A stretch of 64,000 nt of DNA from Azospirillum ramasamyi (GCF_003233655.1 NZ_CP029829.1:2592501-2656500); one strand, 5' to 3'. Numbered from the stretch's first letter, positions 35,240 through 45,619 are shown. The notes: generated by a model from the letters alone, not told the origin. Numbers and translations are program-made.

Positions 35240-36418
35240 CTATCCGGGGCGGATTCGGGCGTCTTCGATGTGGAACCGGCGTGCATCCTCCCCAAGCGGG
35301 TCGAAAACCCCCTCGTCGGTGCCGGTCATCCAGGCTTGGGCGCCCAATGCAAGGATTTCGCCGAACAGCGCCGCGCGCCGGTCGGGGTCGAGATGGGCGG
35401 CCACCTCGTCCAGCAGCAGGATCGGCGCGGCCCCACGCTCGGCCGCCAGCAGCCGGGCGTTGGCGAGCACGATGGCGATCAGCAGGGCCTTCTGTTCGCC
35501 GGTGGAGCAGAAGGCGGCCGGCATGTCCTTGGGCGCATGGCGGACGGCGAGGTCGCTCTTGTGCGGTCCCACCGTGGCGCCGCCCGCATCGGCATCGGCC
35601 CGGCGGCCGGAGCGCAGGCTGTCGCGCAGCATATCTTCCGCCGCCAGCGCCGGACCCTCGTCCAGCCAGCGTTCCACCGTGCCGGCGACGGCGAGGTCGG
35701 CGCCTGGGAAGGGACCGACCGACCGGGCGCAGGCGGCGCGCAGCCGCTGCACCACCTCGCGCCGGGCCGCGGCGACGGCGATGCCGGTGGTCGCCATCTG
35801 GTCCTCCAGCGCCCCGAGCCAGCCTTCGTCGAAGCGGCCGTCACGCAGCAACCGGGCGCGTTCGCGCAGGGCATGCTCGTAGCGCGACAGCCGGCCGGCA
35901 TGGGCGGGATCGAAGCCGAAGACCAGCCGGTCGAGGAAGCGGCGCCGTCCGCTCGATCCTTCGAGGAACAGGCGGTCCATCTGCGGGGTCAGCCAGACCA
36001 TGGCGACGTGGTCGGCAAGCGCGGTCTGGCCCTTGGCCGGGTGGCCGTCGATGCGGACCAGCCGGCGGTCGCGGTCGGAGGCGCGGCTTCCGTCATGCGG
36101 CTCGCGGCCGGTGCCGATTTCCACCGGACCGAAGGGGGTGTCGAGCGTCGCCGCCACCGCCCAGCCGGCGCCGGGGGGCGATCCCAGCTTCTCCACCTCG
36201 GCCAGCCGGGCGCCGCGGATGCCGCGGCCGGGGGCGAGGAAGCTGACGGCCTCAAGCAGGTTGGTCTTGCCGGCGCCGTTCGGGCCGATCAGGGCGACGG
36301 GGCGGCGGTCGGGCTCCAGCCGCGCGGACTCGTAGCCGCGGAAACGCGTCAGCGTCATCCGTCGCACGGCCAAGGCCGGCGTCAGGGGTGCGGCGGGCAC
36401 CGAAGCGCCGCCGCTCAT
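35240..36418 (-). CDS. recF: DNA repair ATPase RecF
   Basis: The 392-aa SMC-like ATPase has Walker A GPNGAGKTN near residue 47, the signature STGEQKALLIAI, and Walker B PILLLDEVAAHLDPDRR near the end. It binds gapped DNA and helps load RecA with RecO and RecR. The start MSGGASVPAAP is preferred; the longer frame runs back to dnaN, where it overlaps. It is 64 nt after dnaN and shares its transcript. Confidence 0.95.
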   Translation of the reverse strand: MSGGASVPAAPLTPALAVRRMTLTRFRGYESARLEPDRRPVALIGPNGAGKTNLLEAVSFLAPGRGIRGARLAEVEKLGSPPGAGWAVAATLDTPFGPVEIGTGREPHDGSRASDRDRRLVRIDGHPAKGQTALADHVAMVWLTPQMDRLFLEGSSGRRRFLDRLVFGFDPAHAGRLSRYEHALRERARLLRDGRFDEGWLGALEDQMATTGIAVAAARREVVQRLRAACARSVGPFPGADLAVAGTVERWLDEGPALAAEDMLRDSLRSGRRADADAGGATVGPHKSDLAVRHAPKDMPAAFCSTGEQKALLIAIVLANARLLAAERGAAPILLLDEVAAHLDPDRRAALFGEILALGAQAWMTGTDEGVFDPLGEDARRFHIEDARIRPG

Positions 36419-36482
36419 CGAAACTGCCGTGTGCTGCAACTGGTCCGTTCCGCCTGGGGCGGGGAGGATCCCCGCAGCCCCA

Positions 36483-37613
36483 TCACACACGCATCGGCAT
36501 CAGGACGTAGAGCGCGGTGGAGTCGGCGACGTCGCGGATGATGGTCGGCGACGCGGCGTCGGCCAGCGTGAACTGGGCGCCCTCGCCCTCGATCTGCTGC
36601 GTGATGTCCAGCAGATAGCGAGAGTTGAAGCCGATTTCCAGCGGGGACTCGGCGTAATTGACCTCCAACTCCTCGGTGGCGCTGCCGGATTCGGGGCTGG
36701 TGGCGGACAGGGTGAGCGCGCCGCGGACCAGCGACAGCTTCACCGCCCGGCTCTTTTCGGTGGAGATGGTGGCGACGCGGTCGACGGCGGCGGCGAACAG
36801 CTTGGCGTCCACCTCCATCACCTTGTCGTTGCCGACCGGGATCACCCGCTCATAGTCGGGGAAGGTGCCGTCGATCAGCTTGGAGGTGACGACGACGCTG
36901 TCGAAGCCGAAGCGGATCTTGTTGTCGGACAGCGACAGCTCGATGCGGTCGGCGGCCTCGTCGACCAGCTTGCGGATTTCGGTGACGGTCTTGCGCGGGA
37001 TGATGACGCCGGGGATGCCCTCGGCGCCGTCGGGCAGCGGCATCTCGACCCGGGCCAGCCGGTGGCCGTCGGTGGCGACCGCGCGCAGGACGGAGGTCTC
37101 CAGGCTGCCCGACTTGCTCTTGGTGGCGTGCAGGTAGATGCCGTTCAGGTAATAGCGCGTCTCCTCGGTGGAGATCGCGAAGCGGGTGCGGTCGATCAGC
37201 GCGCGCAGGTCGGCGGCGGCGACCGAGAAATTGTGCTTCAGTTCGCCGCTGGACAGCTGCGGGAAATCCTCCACCGGCAGGCAGGACAGCTTGAACTGCG
37301 ACCGGCCGGAACGCAGCGTCAGGATGGTGCCGTCGCCACCGATGTCCAGTTCCACCTGGCTGCCGTCGGGCAGCTTGCGGACGATGTCGAACAGGGTGTG
37401 GGCCGGCGCCGTGGTGCCGCCGGGGCGCCCGACCGTGGCCGGGACCGTCTCGACGATCTCCAGGTCCATATCGGTGGCGGCCAGCGACAACTCGCCGTCG
37501 CCCGCGCGCAGCAGGACGTTGGACAGGATCGGAATGGTGTTCCGCCGCTCGACCACACTCTGCACGTGACCCAGGGAACGGAGAAGGGCGGCGCGTTCGA
37601 TGGTGATGTTCAT
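36483..37613 (-). CDS. dnaN: DNA polymerase III beta clamp
   Basis: The 376-aa sliding clamp begins MNITIERAALLRSLGHVQSVVERRNTIPILSNVLL, the usual DnaN opening. The ends DVADSTALYVLMPMRV is also standard. Three repeated clamp domains of about 120 residues are apparent. It encircles DNA and tethers polymerase III. It heads the minus-strand series dnaN-recF-gyrB. A dnaA gene, often directly upstream, is not present here; upstream instead is an unrelated gene ending at 37783. Confidence 0.97.
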   Translation of the reverse strand: MNITIERAALLRSLGHVQSVVERRNTIPILSNVLLRAGDGELSLAATDMDLEIVETVPATVGRPGGTTAPAHTLFDIVRKLPDGSQVELDIGGDGTILTLRSGRSQFKLSCLPVEDFPQLSSGELKHNFSVAAADLRALIDRTRFAISTEETRYYLNGIYLHATKSKSGSLETSVLRAVATDGHRLARVEMPLPDGAEGIPGVIIPRKTVTEIRKLVDEAADRIELSLSDNKIRFGFDSVVVTSKLIDGTFPDYERVIPVGNDKVMEVDAKLFAAAVDRVATISTEKSRAVKLSLVRGALTLSATSPESGSATEELEVNYAESPLEIGFNSRYLLDITQQIEGEGAQFTLADAASPTIIRDVADSTALYVLMPMRV

Positions 37614-37782
37614 GCTGGCGTCGTCTCGGCGGGAGGAGTGACTGGAAAACGGGTCCACCGGGGTTGCGGGCCGTTGTCCGGCCGTCCCGCCCCGAGCGGG
37701 CGCGCATCATACCACATCGATGGTTGCGTCGAACCAAATTGTTGCGGTTAAGGCCTTTGGCCAATGGGGGCATCCGCAGCGA

Positions 37783-39513
37783 TCACTCCCCCCGCCGCCG
37801 CGCCTCATGCAGCCGCAGAATGTCGACGAAATCCGCGCTCTGCCAATTCCTCGACCGGCTGAGTTCGCCGCGCACGCTGCCGACGAAGGCGTCGATCACC
37901 GCCCATTCGTCGTCGGAAATCTCGCCCGCCGCCTCCAGATAGCTGTGCACCACCCGGTGCAGGCCCTGGCTGACCGGGCTGATCCAGCCGTCCACCGTCT
38001 CGCCCATCGCCGCCATCAGCCTGCGGATGCGCAGCATGTGGGCCATACGGTGGGCCGGCTTCTCCTGCGGTTCGGCCTTCATGGCCTGGAGGAAGGCGAT
38101 GCGGCCGCTTTCCACCGCGTAGAGGCGCAGGGACTTCAGCTCCGGGTTGGCGTAGCCGGCATTGCCGAGATAGCGGCCCCAGCGCCAGACCAGTTCGATC
38201 AGCCAGACGATGTCCTCATGGTCGGGCTCCGGGGCGTGGCGGGCGTTCATCGCCGCCTGCAGCCGGGCGGCCAGCGCCGGCATCACCGTGCCGGTCAGGT
38301 CGCGGCTGACCGCCGCCAGCTCCGCCCGCAGCGCCGGGCCGGTGGAGCGGCTGGCGAGGAAGCCGGTGCCGGACAGCGCGGTCAGCGCGCGGTCGAGCCG
38401 CTCCACCGCCTCGCCCAGCAGGGCGCGGGTCGGGGCGGGGGCGGAGAGGACGCCGCCTTGCTGGATCTCCATATCCCCGAACATGCCGTCCACCACCTCG
38501 CGGATGGTGGCGCAGGCGGCCTGGAAATGGCAGAGAAGGGCGCGCAGCAGCGGGTGCGACTCGCGCACCGCCGCCGGACCGCCATGCTCGCGCACATGGC
38601 GCAGGAACACGTCGTAGCGCCGCTTGACGTTCAGCCCGTAGAGCGGGGCGAACCAGGCCAGCACCTGCGACTGGTCGCGGAAGGGCAGGCCGAGATCGCG
38701 CAGCCGGCGGACGAAGCCGACCATCAGCGCCGACTGGCAATCCACCTCGGCGGAGCGGGGGTCGCCGGGGCCCTGCGTCTCTCCCAGACGCATCTCCTCG
38801 ATGTCGCGGCGCATCCGCTCGGTCAGCGGCACCAGCGCTTCGTTGTGCTCCAGCAGGGCGCGGACGAAGCCCAGCAGATCGCCGTCGATCGGCGCCTTGC
38901 GGCCGAGATACTGGGTGCGGAGCCCGGCATCGTGCCGCGCCTCGTCATTCGCCAGCGCCAGGAAGCGGTCGGTCAGCTTGCGGTCGCCGGCCATGGCGTA
39001 GAGGAAGTCCAGCGCTTCCCGGCGCATCAGCTCGCGCATCACCATCGCGTCGGGGCTGGACAGCACGGCGTCCAGCATCGACTCGCGCGCCATGGCGTCC
39101 AACCGGCTCTGCACCTCCGCCGCGAGGCCGGGAAAGGCGTAGCGCGCCAGCGCCGCCCAGATGCCGCCCATGTCGACCCGCTGGATCAGCGCCGGCACCG
39201 ACTCGGGCGAGCGGTACAGGATGGGGTCGTCGACCAGGAAGGGTTCGAACAGGCTGGTGAACAGGCGGCGCGCCTTCATCGGCCTCAGCCGGTTGAAATG
39301 CTCGACCAGCGCGTCGCGCAGATGCCGCGCCCGCTCGCCGTTCGGGCTGGCCGCCCCCTCCACCGCGTCCAGGACGGAGCGGATGGCATGCATCGGGATG
39401 CGGGAGACGACCTCGTCCATCTGCCGGCGGAAGGCGCTGGAGTCGATGCCGTCCACGCCCGCCGCGGGGGTGGCGGAGGGGAGTAAGGTCGTGACCGTCG
39501 GCGTGCTGTTCAT
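37783..39513 (-). CDS. Large conserved protein of unknown function, paralog A
   Basis: The 576-aa helical protein has no signal peptide or membrane segment. It is clearly homologous to the protein at 56704-58356. Both share a block near residue 80 (KARRLFTSLFEPFLVDDPIL here; RARRLFTNLFEAFLIDDDVL there), a QRVD-G-W-AL segment just after it, and a C-terminal region with DIVWLIELVWRWGRYLG, MLRIRRLMAAMGETVDGWISP and SRSRNWQSADFVDILRLHE. No catalytic motif is seen. The start MNSTPTVTT is chosen for its upstream GAGGT; an earlier ATG at 39555 has no ribosome binding site. Confidence 0.75.
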   Translation of the reverse strand: MNSTPTVTTLLPSATPAAGVDGIDSSAFRRQMDEVVSRIPMHAIRSVLDAVEGAASPNGERARHLRDALVEHFNRLRPMKARRLFTSLFEPFLVDDPILYRSPESVPALIQRVDMGGIWAALARYAFPGLAAEVQSRLDAMARESMLDAVLSSPDAMVMRELMRREALDFLYAMAGDRKLTDRFLALANDEARHDAGLRTQYLGRKAPIDGDLLGFVRALLEHNEALVPLTERMRRDIEEMRLGETQGPGDPRSAEVDCQSALMVGFVRRLRDLGLPFRDQSQVLAWFAPLYGLNVKRRYDVFLRHVREHGGPAAVRESHPLLRALLCHFQAACATIREVVDGMFGDMEIQQGGVLSAPAPTRALLGEAVERLDRALTALSGTGFLASRSTGPALRAELAAVSRDLTGTVMPALAARLQAAMNARHAPEPDHEDIVWLIELVWRWGRYLGNAGYANPELKSLRLYAVESGRIAFLQAMKAEPQEKPAHRMAHMLRIRRLMAAMGETVDGWISPVSQGLHRVVHSYLEAAGEISDDEWAVIDAFVGSVRGELSRSRNWQSADFVDILRLHEARRRGE

Positions 39514-39680
39514 GCGCCCAACACCTCGCGGGATAGTCGTCACCCGGACGCTCATGATCCAGCGAGATTATTAAATAAGTTTTGCCTTTTCCATGCGTGT
39601 CTTTGGCTAAATGTTATGATTACCGGTATATGCCAATTATTTGCTTTGGAACCTTAGTTTTATCTTTCCCCAATTTCCGG

Positions 39681-40556
39681 TCATAGCCCGGCCGTCAGCT
39701 GTGCCTCCAGCCCGGCGCGGTAATCGGGATAGGCCAGCGTGACGCCGAGCTGGCGCTTGATCCGGTCGTTCTTCACCCGGCGGCAATCGGCGTAGAAGCT
39801 GGCGGCCATCGGCGACATCTCCGCCTGATCGAAGGGGATCAGCGGCGGCGGCTCCACCCCCAGCAGGCGGCAGGCATACTCCACAACCTCGTGCGAGGGG
39901 CTCGGCAGATCGTCGGCCACATTGTAGACCGCGCCCAGCGTCGGCCGCGCCATCGACGCGCGCAACGTCCTGGCGATGTCCTCGACATGGATGCGGCAGA
40001 ACACCTGACCCGGCTTGTCGACCCGCCGGGCGGTGCCGTCGCGCACGGAATCGATGGCGCTCCGGCCGGGCCCGTAGATGCCGGCCAGCCGGAACAGATG
40101 CATCGGCACGCCATACTGGCGGTACAGGTTCAGCCAGCCGCGTTCCGCCTCCACCCGCCGCTTCTGACGTTCCCCGGTCGGCTTCAGCCACGCGGCTTCG
40201 CTCACCCACTCGCCGCCGGTATCGCCGTAGACGCCGGTGGTGGACAGGTAGCCGGCCCAATCCAGCGTGCGCAGGTCGGCCAGATCGCGGGCATGCTGGT
40301 CCAGCACCGGGTCGCCCTTGGCATCCGGCGGGATGCTGACCAGCAGATGGGTGGTGCCGGCCAGCGCCGCCTTGGCATCGGCCAGCGGCCGGCCGCGGTC
40401 GAACAGGAAGGCTTCGATCCCCTGGGCCTCCAGCTCCGCCTTCTTCTCCTCGCTGCGGCAGGTGGCGGCGATGCGCCATCCGTCGGCGCGCAGCGCGTCG
40501 GCGAAGACGCGGGCGCTGTAGCCGGGGCCGAAGACGAACAGGCGGGGATCGGTCAT
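39681..40556 (-). CDS. NAD-dependent epimerase/dehydratase-like SDR protein
   Basis: The 291-aa extended SDR-type protein has an atypical N-terminal nucleotide motif, FVFGPGYSARVFADAL. The central STTGVYGDTGGEWVSE is in the position of the SDR serine/tyrosine site, and LAGIYGPGRSAID and NVADDLPSPSHEVV are family blocks. The usual YxxxK lysine is not obvious, and the substrate is unknown. It resembles the YeeZ-like group of NAD-binding proteins. It is divergent from the TPR gene at 40682. Confidence 0.8.
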   Translation of the reverse strand: MTDPRLFVFGPGYSARVFADALRADGWRIAATCRSEEKKAELEAQGIEAFLFDRGRPLADAKAALAGTTHLLVSIPPDAKGDPVLDQHARDLADLRTLDWAGYLSTTGVYGDTGGEWVSEAAWLKPTGERQKRRVEAERGWLNLYRQYGVPMHLFRLAGIYGPGRSAIDSVRDGTARRVDKPGQVFCRIHVEDIARTLRASMARPTLGAVYNVADDLPSPSHEVVEYACRLLGVEPPPLIPFDQAEMSPMAASFYADCRRVKNDRIKRQLGVTLAYPDYRAGLEAQLTAGL

Positions 40557-40681
40557 CGCGGGCGGTTCCCGTTGGGGCAGGAGGGGGGCGTAATGCCGGG
40601 GGCTCGGCTTCTGGGCGTGGGCTTATGGGCTTGGCTTGCGGGCTTGCGCCCCGCCCGGCGATGGCGGAGTGTAAAGGCACC

Positions 40682-41500
40682 ATGACCCGACGCAATCCTT
40701 ACCTTTTCGGCGCGCTGGCCCTCGGGCTGTTCGCAGCCCTGCCGGCGGCGCACGCCGCATCCGGCTCCCCGTCCGCCCTGGACCGCAACCGCGAGCTTCA
40801 GGCCTGCGCCGCCAAGGCGGAGGCGAATCCCGACGGCGCCAAGGCCGACGCAAGACGCTGGCAGGAGCAGGGCGGCGGCGACTACGCCAGGCTCTGCGAA
40901 GCGCTGGCGCTGTTCCATGGCGGCGACTTCAAGGCGGCCGGCACCAAGATGGAGGCGCTGGTGCCGACGCTGGGCAGGGACGACCCCAAGGCCGCCGCCT
41001 CTCTGCTCGGCCGGGCGGGCTGGGCGTGGCTGCGGGCCGGCGACCAGGGCCGGGCGGAGCGGCTTTACGGCGCCGCGCTCGACAAGACGCCGGGCGACGT
41101 GGATCTGCTGATCGACCGCGCCTTCGCCCGCGCCGAGGGCGAACGCTTCTGGGACGCCATCGCCGACCTGGACGCGGCGCTGTCGCGCGACCCGCGGCGG
41201 GCCGACGCCTATCTCTACCGCGCCACCGCCCACAAGGCGCTGTCCAACTACCGGCAGGCGCTGGCCGACATCGACCATGCGCTTGAACTGAAGCCCGGCG
41301 ATCCCGAGGCGATCCTGCTGCGCGGCAACGTCAAGGCGATGGGCGGCAACCTGCCGGCCGCGCGCGACGACTGGGCGCTGGCCCGCCGCGTCGCTCCCGA
41401 CAGCGAATGGGGCCGCGCCGCCGCCGACAATCTCGCCCGCACGGCGGAGGCCGCGGGGGCTGCGGGTAAGGATAAGGCGCAGGAGAAGAAGGCGCAGTAG
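40682..41500 (+). CDS. Exported TPR-repeat protein
   Basis: The 272-aa protein starts MTRRNPYLFGALALGLFAAL and has a signal peptide with probable cleavage after AHAA near residue 26. The rest is helical tetratricopeptide-like repeats, clearest in LLIDRAFARAEGERFWDAIA and AYLYRATAHKALSNYRQALA. The tail is lysine- and alanine-rich. It probably sits in the periplasm as a protein-binding scaffold; the partner is unknown. A longer frame from 40625 lacks a signal peptide at its start. Confidence 0.78.
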   Translation: MTRRNPYLFGALALGLFAALPAAHAASGSPSALDRNRELQACAAKAEANPDGAKADARRWQEQGGGDYARLCEALALFHGGDFKAAGTKMEALVPTLGRDDPKAAASLLGRAGWAWLRAGDQGRAERLYGAALDKTPGDVDLLIDRAFARAEGERFWDAIADLDAALSRDPRRADAYLYRATAHKALSNYRQALADIDHALELKPGDPEAILLRGNVKAMGGNLPAARDDWALARRVAPDSEWGRAAADNLARTAEAAGAAGKDKAQEKKAQ

Positions 41501-41534
41501 GGTGTGTCGGCGCTGAACGCCAGCGTTTTCAACG

Positions 41535-41572
41535 AAAAAGCCCCGCCGCGGCAACCGCGGGCGGGGCTTTTC
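41535..41572. terminator. Bidirectional terminator between TPR gene and trxA
   Basis: AAAAAGCCCCGCC pairs with GGCGGGGCTTTT around an inner GCGG-CAA-CCGC stem, with A and T tracts on both sides. It serves both converging genes. Confidence 0.88.
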
Positions 41573-41595
41573 CTTACCTGGAGCTGTCCGGCCGC

Positions 41596-41919
41596 TTACA
41601 GCGCCGACTCGACCCACTGGAACAGCGCACCCTTGGGCAGGGCGCCGATCTTGGTGGCGGCCACGCTGCCCTCCTTGAACACCATCAGCGTCGGGATGCC
41701 GCGAACGCCGTACTTGCCCGGGGTGAGCGGGTTCTCGTCAATGTTCAGCTTGGCGACGGTGACCTTGCCCTCATACTCGCGGGCCAGCTCGTCGAGCGCC
41801 GGGGCGATCATCTTGCAGGGGCCGCACCATTCCGCCCAGAAATCGACCAGGACCGGGCCGGTGGCCTTCAGGACGTCCTGCTCGAAGCTGTCGTCGGTAA
41901 CCTTGATGGTGGTGCTCAT
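41596..41919 (-). CDS. trxA: Thioredoxin 1
   Basis: The 107-aa thioredoxin has the active site WCGPC (Cys32, Cys35) in [14 protein letters not shown], the buried aspartate before it and the cis-proline in RGIPTLMVF. It is a cytoplasmic disulfide reductant for enzymes such as ribonucleotide reductase. It is the last gene of the addB-addA-trxA order common in Alphaproteobacteria, 149 nt after addA. Confidence 0.97.
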   Translation of the reverse strand: MSTTIKVTDDSFEQDVLKATGPVLVDFWAEWCGPCKMIAPALDELAREYEGKVTVAKLNIDENPLTPGKYGVRGIPTLMVFKEGSVAATKIGALPKGALFQWVESAL

Positions 41920-42068
41920 GTGACCTCTAGCCTGGATTCGGAAGCGCCGCGGACCGGTTGTGGAAGGCCGGCGGCCATCGCCCCGTCAGTGGAATTGAGC
42001 AAAATGTAGGGCGGAGGCGCCCGGCCGGTCAAGTCACCCCATCTTTCGGTGGACCCGCCGGCCGCCCC

Positions 42069-45000
42069 TCACCCCGCCCGCGGGGCCAGTCCCGCAGCCG
42101 CCGCGTCCAGCACCGATGGCGGCAACTCCATAGTATAGGGACCATCGGTCCACAGCAGCACGCAGCGCACCCGGCGGCCGGGGTAAACCGCACGCAACGC
42201 CTCGCGGTAGGCCGCCATCTGCCTCCGGTAAACCATTGGCACGTCTTCCAGATCCCTTGGCGGCGGACGGTTGGTCTTATAGTCGACGATCCACACCGTA
42301 TCCCCGGTCAGAGCCAGCCGGTCGATGCGGCCGGCCAGCGCCCGGCTGCCGTCGCCCAGCGCCACCACGCCGACCAGGGGCACCTCCGCCCGCGAGTCCG
42401 GGCCGAACAGATGCGCGAACTCCGCATGGCTCAGCACCGCCAGCGTCTCGCGCGCGATGGCGTCCTGCTGCTCCGGCGTCAGCTTGTGCGCCGGGCGGGC
42501 GAGGAAGCGGCGGCAGGCGGTCTCCCGCGCCTTCTCCGCCAGATTGGGCAGCGTCTGCAACAGCCTGTGCACCAGCAGGCCGCGTCGGAAGCGCTGGCCG
42601 TCGTCGTTGCCCAGCGGGGAGCGCACAGCCGGTTCCTCGCCGTCCGGCCGCGACGGGGTCAGCGGGCGCGACGGCTCCGGCTCGCCCGGGGCCGGTTCGG
42701 CGATCCAGGGCGGCGGCGGCTCGGCGGACGCGCTCTCCTCCGTTTCGACATGGCGCGGCACCGCCGCGGTCTGGGCGCCGACCAGCCGCCAGCCCTCGCC
42801 GGCCCAGCCGCCGGCACACAGGCCGGTGAAGTCGAAGGGGTGCGGCACGCCGTTCTCGCGCATCGCCTCCTCGACCAGCCGGTACCAGCAGTCGTCGGAC
42901 GGTTCGCGCTTGCCCTGATGGCCGCAGATGTAGAGCCGGTCCTCCGCCCGCGTCAGCGCGACATACAGCAGCCGGCGGTATTCCTGGTCGCGCCGCCGGT
43001 TGGCCCGCGCCCGCGCCTCGGCGCACAGCGCGTCCTCCTGGGACCGGCGGGCGGCGAACAGCGGCACCGGGCAGTCCTCGTCCGGCCACAGGATCGGCGG
43101 GCTCTGGGTCGGGCTGCCCAGCGTGTCGGGCAGGAAGACGATCGGCGCCTGCAACCCCTTGGAGCCGTGGACGGTCATGATCCGCACGGTGCCGCCGCCC
43201 TGTTCCAGCTCGCGCTTGATCTCCGCGTCGCTGGCCGCCAGCCAGGCGAGGAAATTCTGCAGCGACGGCGGCTCGGTCTTCTCGAAGGCTAGGCAGACGG
43301 CGAGGAACTCCTCGAGCGGATCCTGGGCGTCGGGGCCGAGCCGCTTCAGGATCGCGCGCCGCCCCGACCGCCCGTCGGCCGGGCAGGGCCGGTTGAGCAG
43401 CCCGGCGAACAGCTCGTACGGCGCCGAGAAGTCGGTGCGCGCCAGCAGGTCGCCCAGATAGCGCCGGGCCGGCCGGAACTCCGGTTCGGTTTCCGCCAGC
43501 GCCACCAGCGAGCGCCACAGCGTGCCGCGCCGGCCATGGGCGACGCGGAACAGCTCCTCCTCGCTCAGCCCGATCAGCGGCCCCTTCAGCACGGTGGCGA
43601 GCGTCAGATCGTCGTCGGGCAGCAGCAGGAAATCGGCCAGCGCCACCAGATCCATGACGGCCAGCTGTTCGGTCAGCACCATGCGGTCGACGCCGGCCAC
43701 CGGCACGCCGCGGTCCTTCAGCGCGCGGACCAGTTCGGTGACGAAGGCGGTGCGGCGGCGGACCAGAACCATGACGTCGCCGGGCTGCACCGGCCGTCCC
43801 TTGGCCTCCAGCCTTTCGCCGCTGTCGATCCAGCGATGCACCGTCGCCGCGATGACCGAGGCGAGGCGGGCGGACGGCGAGTCGGCGGACTCGCGCGCCA
43901 CCGGCGGCGCCCAGGCCGGCGTCTCGGTCGCCTCGGCCGGCTTCACCGGCGGCCAAAGCTCGACCAGTCCGGCCTGTCCGCGGCGGAAGGCGCGGTGGCG
44001 GATCACCGGGCTGGCCTCGGACGCCACGCCGTCGCGGGCACGGTCCAGCGCGAAGACGGCATCCACCGTCTCCAGCACCGCGGCGGTGGAGCGGAAGGAG
44101 ATGTCGAGGTCCACCCCCGCCCATGTCCGTTGCGCCACCTCCGCCTTGTCCTGGAAATGGCGCCGCATGCGGGCGAATTCGGCCGGGTCGGCGCGCTGGA
44201 AGCTGAAGATCGACTGCTTCTCGTCGCCCACCGCGAAGACGGTGCGGATCTTGCCGTCGGGGGCGGCGGCCTCCAGCTCTGCGAAGAACTCGCCGGCCAG
44301 CGACGCGACGATCGCCCACTGGTCGGGGTTGGTGTCCTGCGCCTCGTCGATCAGGATATGGTCCAGACCGCCGTCCAGCTTGTACAGCACCCAGGGCACC
44401 CGCGGCGTTCCGTCCTTGCCGCTGAGCAGCCGGTTGGCCGCCAGGATCAGGTCGTCGTAGTCCAGCAGGGCGCGCGCCGCCTTGCGCTCGCGGTAGGCGT
44501 CCAGCATCGCCTGCGCCAGCGTCAGCAGGGCGGTGGTCGAGGCGGCGACGCCGGCGGCCTTCACCCGTTCCGAAATCTCCACGAGCCGCTCCGCCTCCTT
44601 CTGCAGGGACAGCAGAGCCTGCGGGTTGGCGGTGGCCGGCTTCTTGGTCATCAGCGTCTTGCGCGGGCTGCCCTCGGCGGTCAGGAACAGGCGCTTGTAG
44701 GCCTCGAACGCCCGCACCCGGCGGTCGGCGGCGTCCAGCCAGTGCTGGATGGCGATGCCGCGCTCCTGGTCGCCGGCGCTGCCGCCCGCCAATGCCCGGC
44801 AGGCCTCGCGCAGGGCCGGCGGGTCGCAGTGATCGTCGTGGCAGGCCCGGGTCAGGATCGATTCCTCGGTCACGCCCGGCGGCACCTGGAGGGTATCGTG
44901 GATGGCGTCGATCAGCCCATCCAAACCGTGGAAGCGTTCGAACAGCTTCTCCACCTGCCCGCGCTGGCTGGCCAGCTCCGCCAGCAGCTCGGCGAAATCC

Positions 45001-45590
45001 TCAGGATTCAGGTCGCCGGTCAGCCGGCCCATGGCGCGGCCGAGCGGGCTGTCCGGTTCGGTGCGGCCGGCATGCAGCACGGCGTCGCGCGCCTCGGTCA
45101 GCAGCCCGTCGGCGGTGCGCTCGTCCATCACGTCGAAATGCGGCGCCAGCTCGGCTTCCAGCGGGAAGCGGCGCAGCAGCGACTGGCAGAAGGCGTGGAT
45201 GGTCTGGATCTTCATGCCGCCGGGGCAGTCCACCACCTGGGCGAACAGCCGCCGCGCGTTCAGCCGCGCCTCCATCGACGGCCGCTCGCCGCACAGGTCG
45301 GCCAGCCGGTCCTCCAGCGCCTCGTCGGGCAGGGTGGCCCACAGGCCGAGCGTCCGGTTGATGCGGATCGCCATTTCCGCCGCGGCGGCCTTGGTGAAGG
45401 TCAGGCACAGGATGCGGGCCGGCGGCGTGCCGGACAGCATCAGCCGCAGCACCCGGTCGGTCAGGACCTTTGTCTTGCCCGACCCGGCCGAGGCGCCGAC
45501 CCACACCGACGCGGTCGGATCGGACGCCCGCCGCTGCGCCACGTTGGGATCGAGCGGCAGGCTGCGGGGGGGCAGTTCGGTCATGGTCAT
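42069..45590 (-). CDS. addA: AddA helicase-nuclease subunit, double-strand break repair
   Basis: The 1173-aa UvrD-type helicase has Walker A GASAGSGKTKVL near residue 34, LCLTFTKAAAAEMAIRI, HILIDEAQDTNPDQW, and VGDEKQSIFSFQRADP. IMTVHGSKGLQAPIVFLP follows in the helicase, and the C-terminal RecB-type nuclease has VWIVDYKTNRPPP. With AddB it resects double-strand breaks for RecA. Two starts six bases apart (45590 and 45584) cannot be told apart. It follows addB with a 214-bp gap filled with GC-rich repeats. Confidence 0.96.
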   Translation of the reverse strand: MTMTELPPRSLPLDPNVAQRRASDPTASVWVGASAGSGKTKVLTDRVLRLMLSGTPPARILCLTFTKAAAAEMAIRINRTLGLWATLPDEALEDRLADLCGERPSMEARLNARRLFAQVVDCPGGMKIQTIHAFCQSLLRRFPLEAELAPHFDVMDERTADGLLTEARDAVLHAGRTEPDSPLGRAMGRLTGDLNPEDFAELLAELASQRGQVEKLFERFHGLDGLIDAIHDTLQVPPGVTEESILTRACHDDHCDPPALREACRALAGGSAGDQERGIAIQHWLDAADRRVRAFEAYKRLFLTAEGSPRKTLMTKKPATANPQALLSLQKEAERLVEISERVKAAGVAASTTALLTLAQAMLDAYRERKAARALLDYDDLILAANRLLSGKDGTPRVPWVLYKLDGGLDHILIDEAQDTNPDQWAIVASLAGEFFAELEAAAPDGKIRTVFAVGDEKQSIFSFQRADPAEFARMRRHFQDKAEVAQRTWAGVDLDISFRSTAAVLETVDAVFALDRARDGVASEASPVIRHRAFRRGQAGLVELWPPVKPAEATETPAWAPPVARESADSPSARLASVIAATVHRWIDSGERLEAKGRPVQPGDVMVLVRRRTAFVTELVRALKDRGVPVAGVDRMVLTEQLAVMDLVALADFLLLPDDDLTLATVLKGPLIGLSEEELFRVAHGRRGTLWRSLVALAETEPEFRPARRYLGDLLARTDFSAPYELFAGLLNRPCPADGRSGRRAILKRLGPDAQDPLEEFLAVCLAFEKTEPPSLQNFLAWLAASDAEIKRELEQGGGTVRIMTVHGSKGLQAPIVFLPDTLGSPTQSPPILWPDEDCPVPLFAARRSQEDALCAEARARANRRRDQEYRRLLYVALTRAEDRLYICGHQGKREPSDDCWYRLVEEAMRENGVPHPFDFTGLCAGGWAGEGWRLVGAQTAAVPRHVETEESASAEPPPPWIAEPAPGEPEPSRPLTPSRPDGEEPAVRSPLGNDDGQRFRRGLLVHRLLQTLPNLAEKARETACRRFLARPAHKLTPEQQDAIARETLAVLSHAEFAHLFGPDSRAEVPLVGVVALGDGSRALAGRIDRLALTGDTVWIVDYKTNRPPPRDLEDVPMVYRRQMAAYREALRAVYPGRRVRCVLLWTDGPYTMELPPSVLDAAAAGLAPRAG

Positions 45591-45619
45591 GGGCGGGGCT
45601 TCCGGTGCCGGGGCGAAAT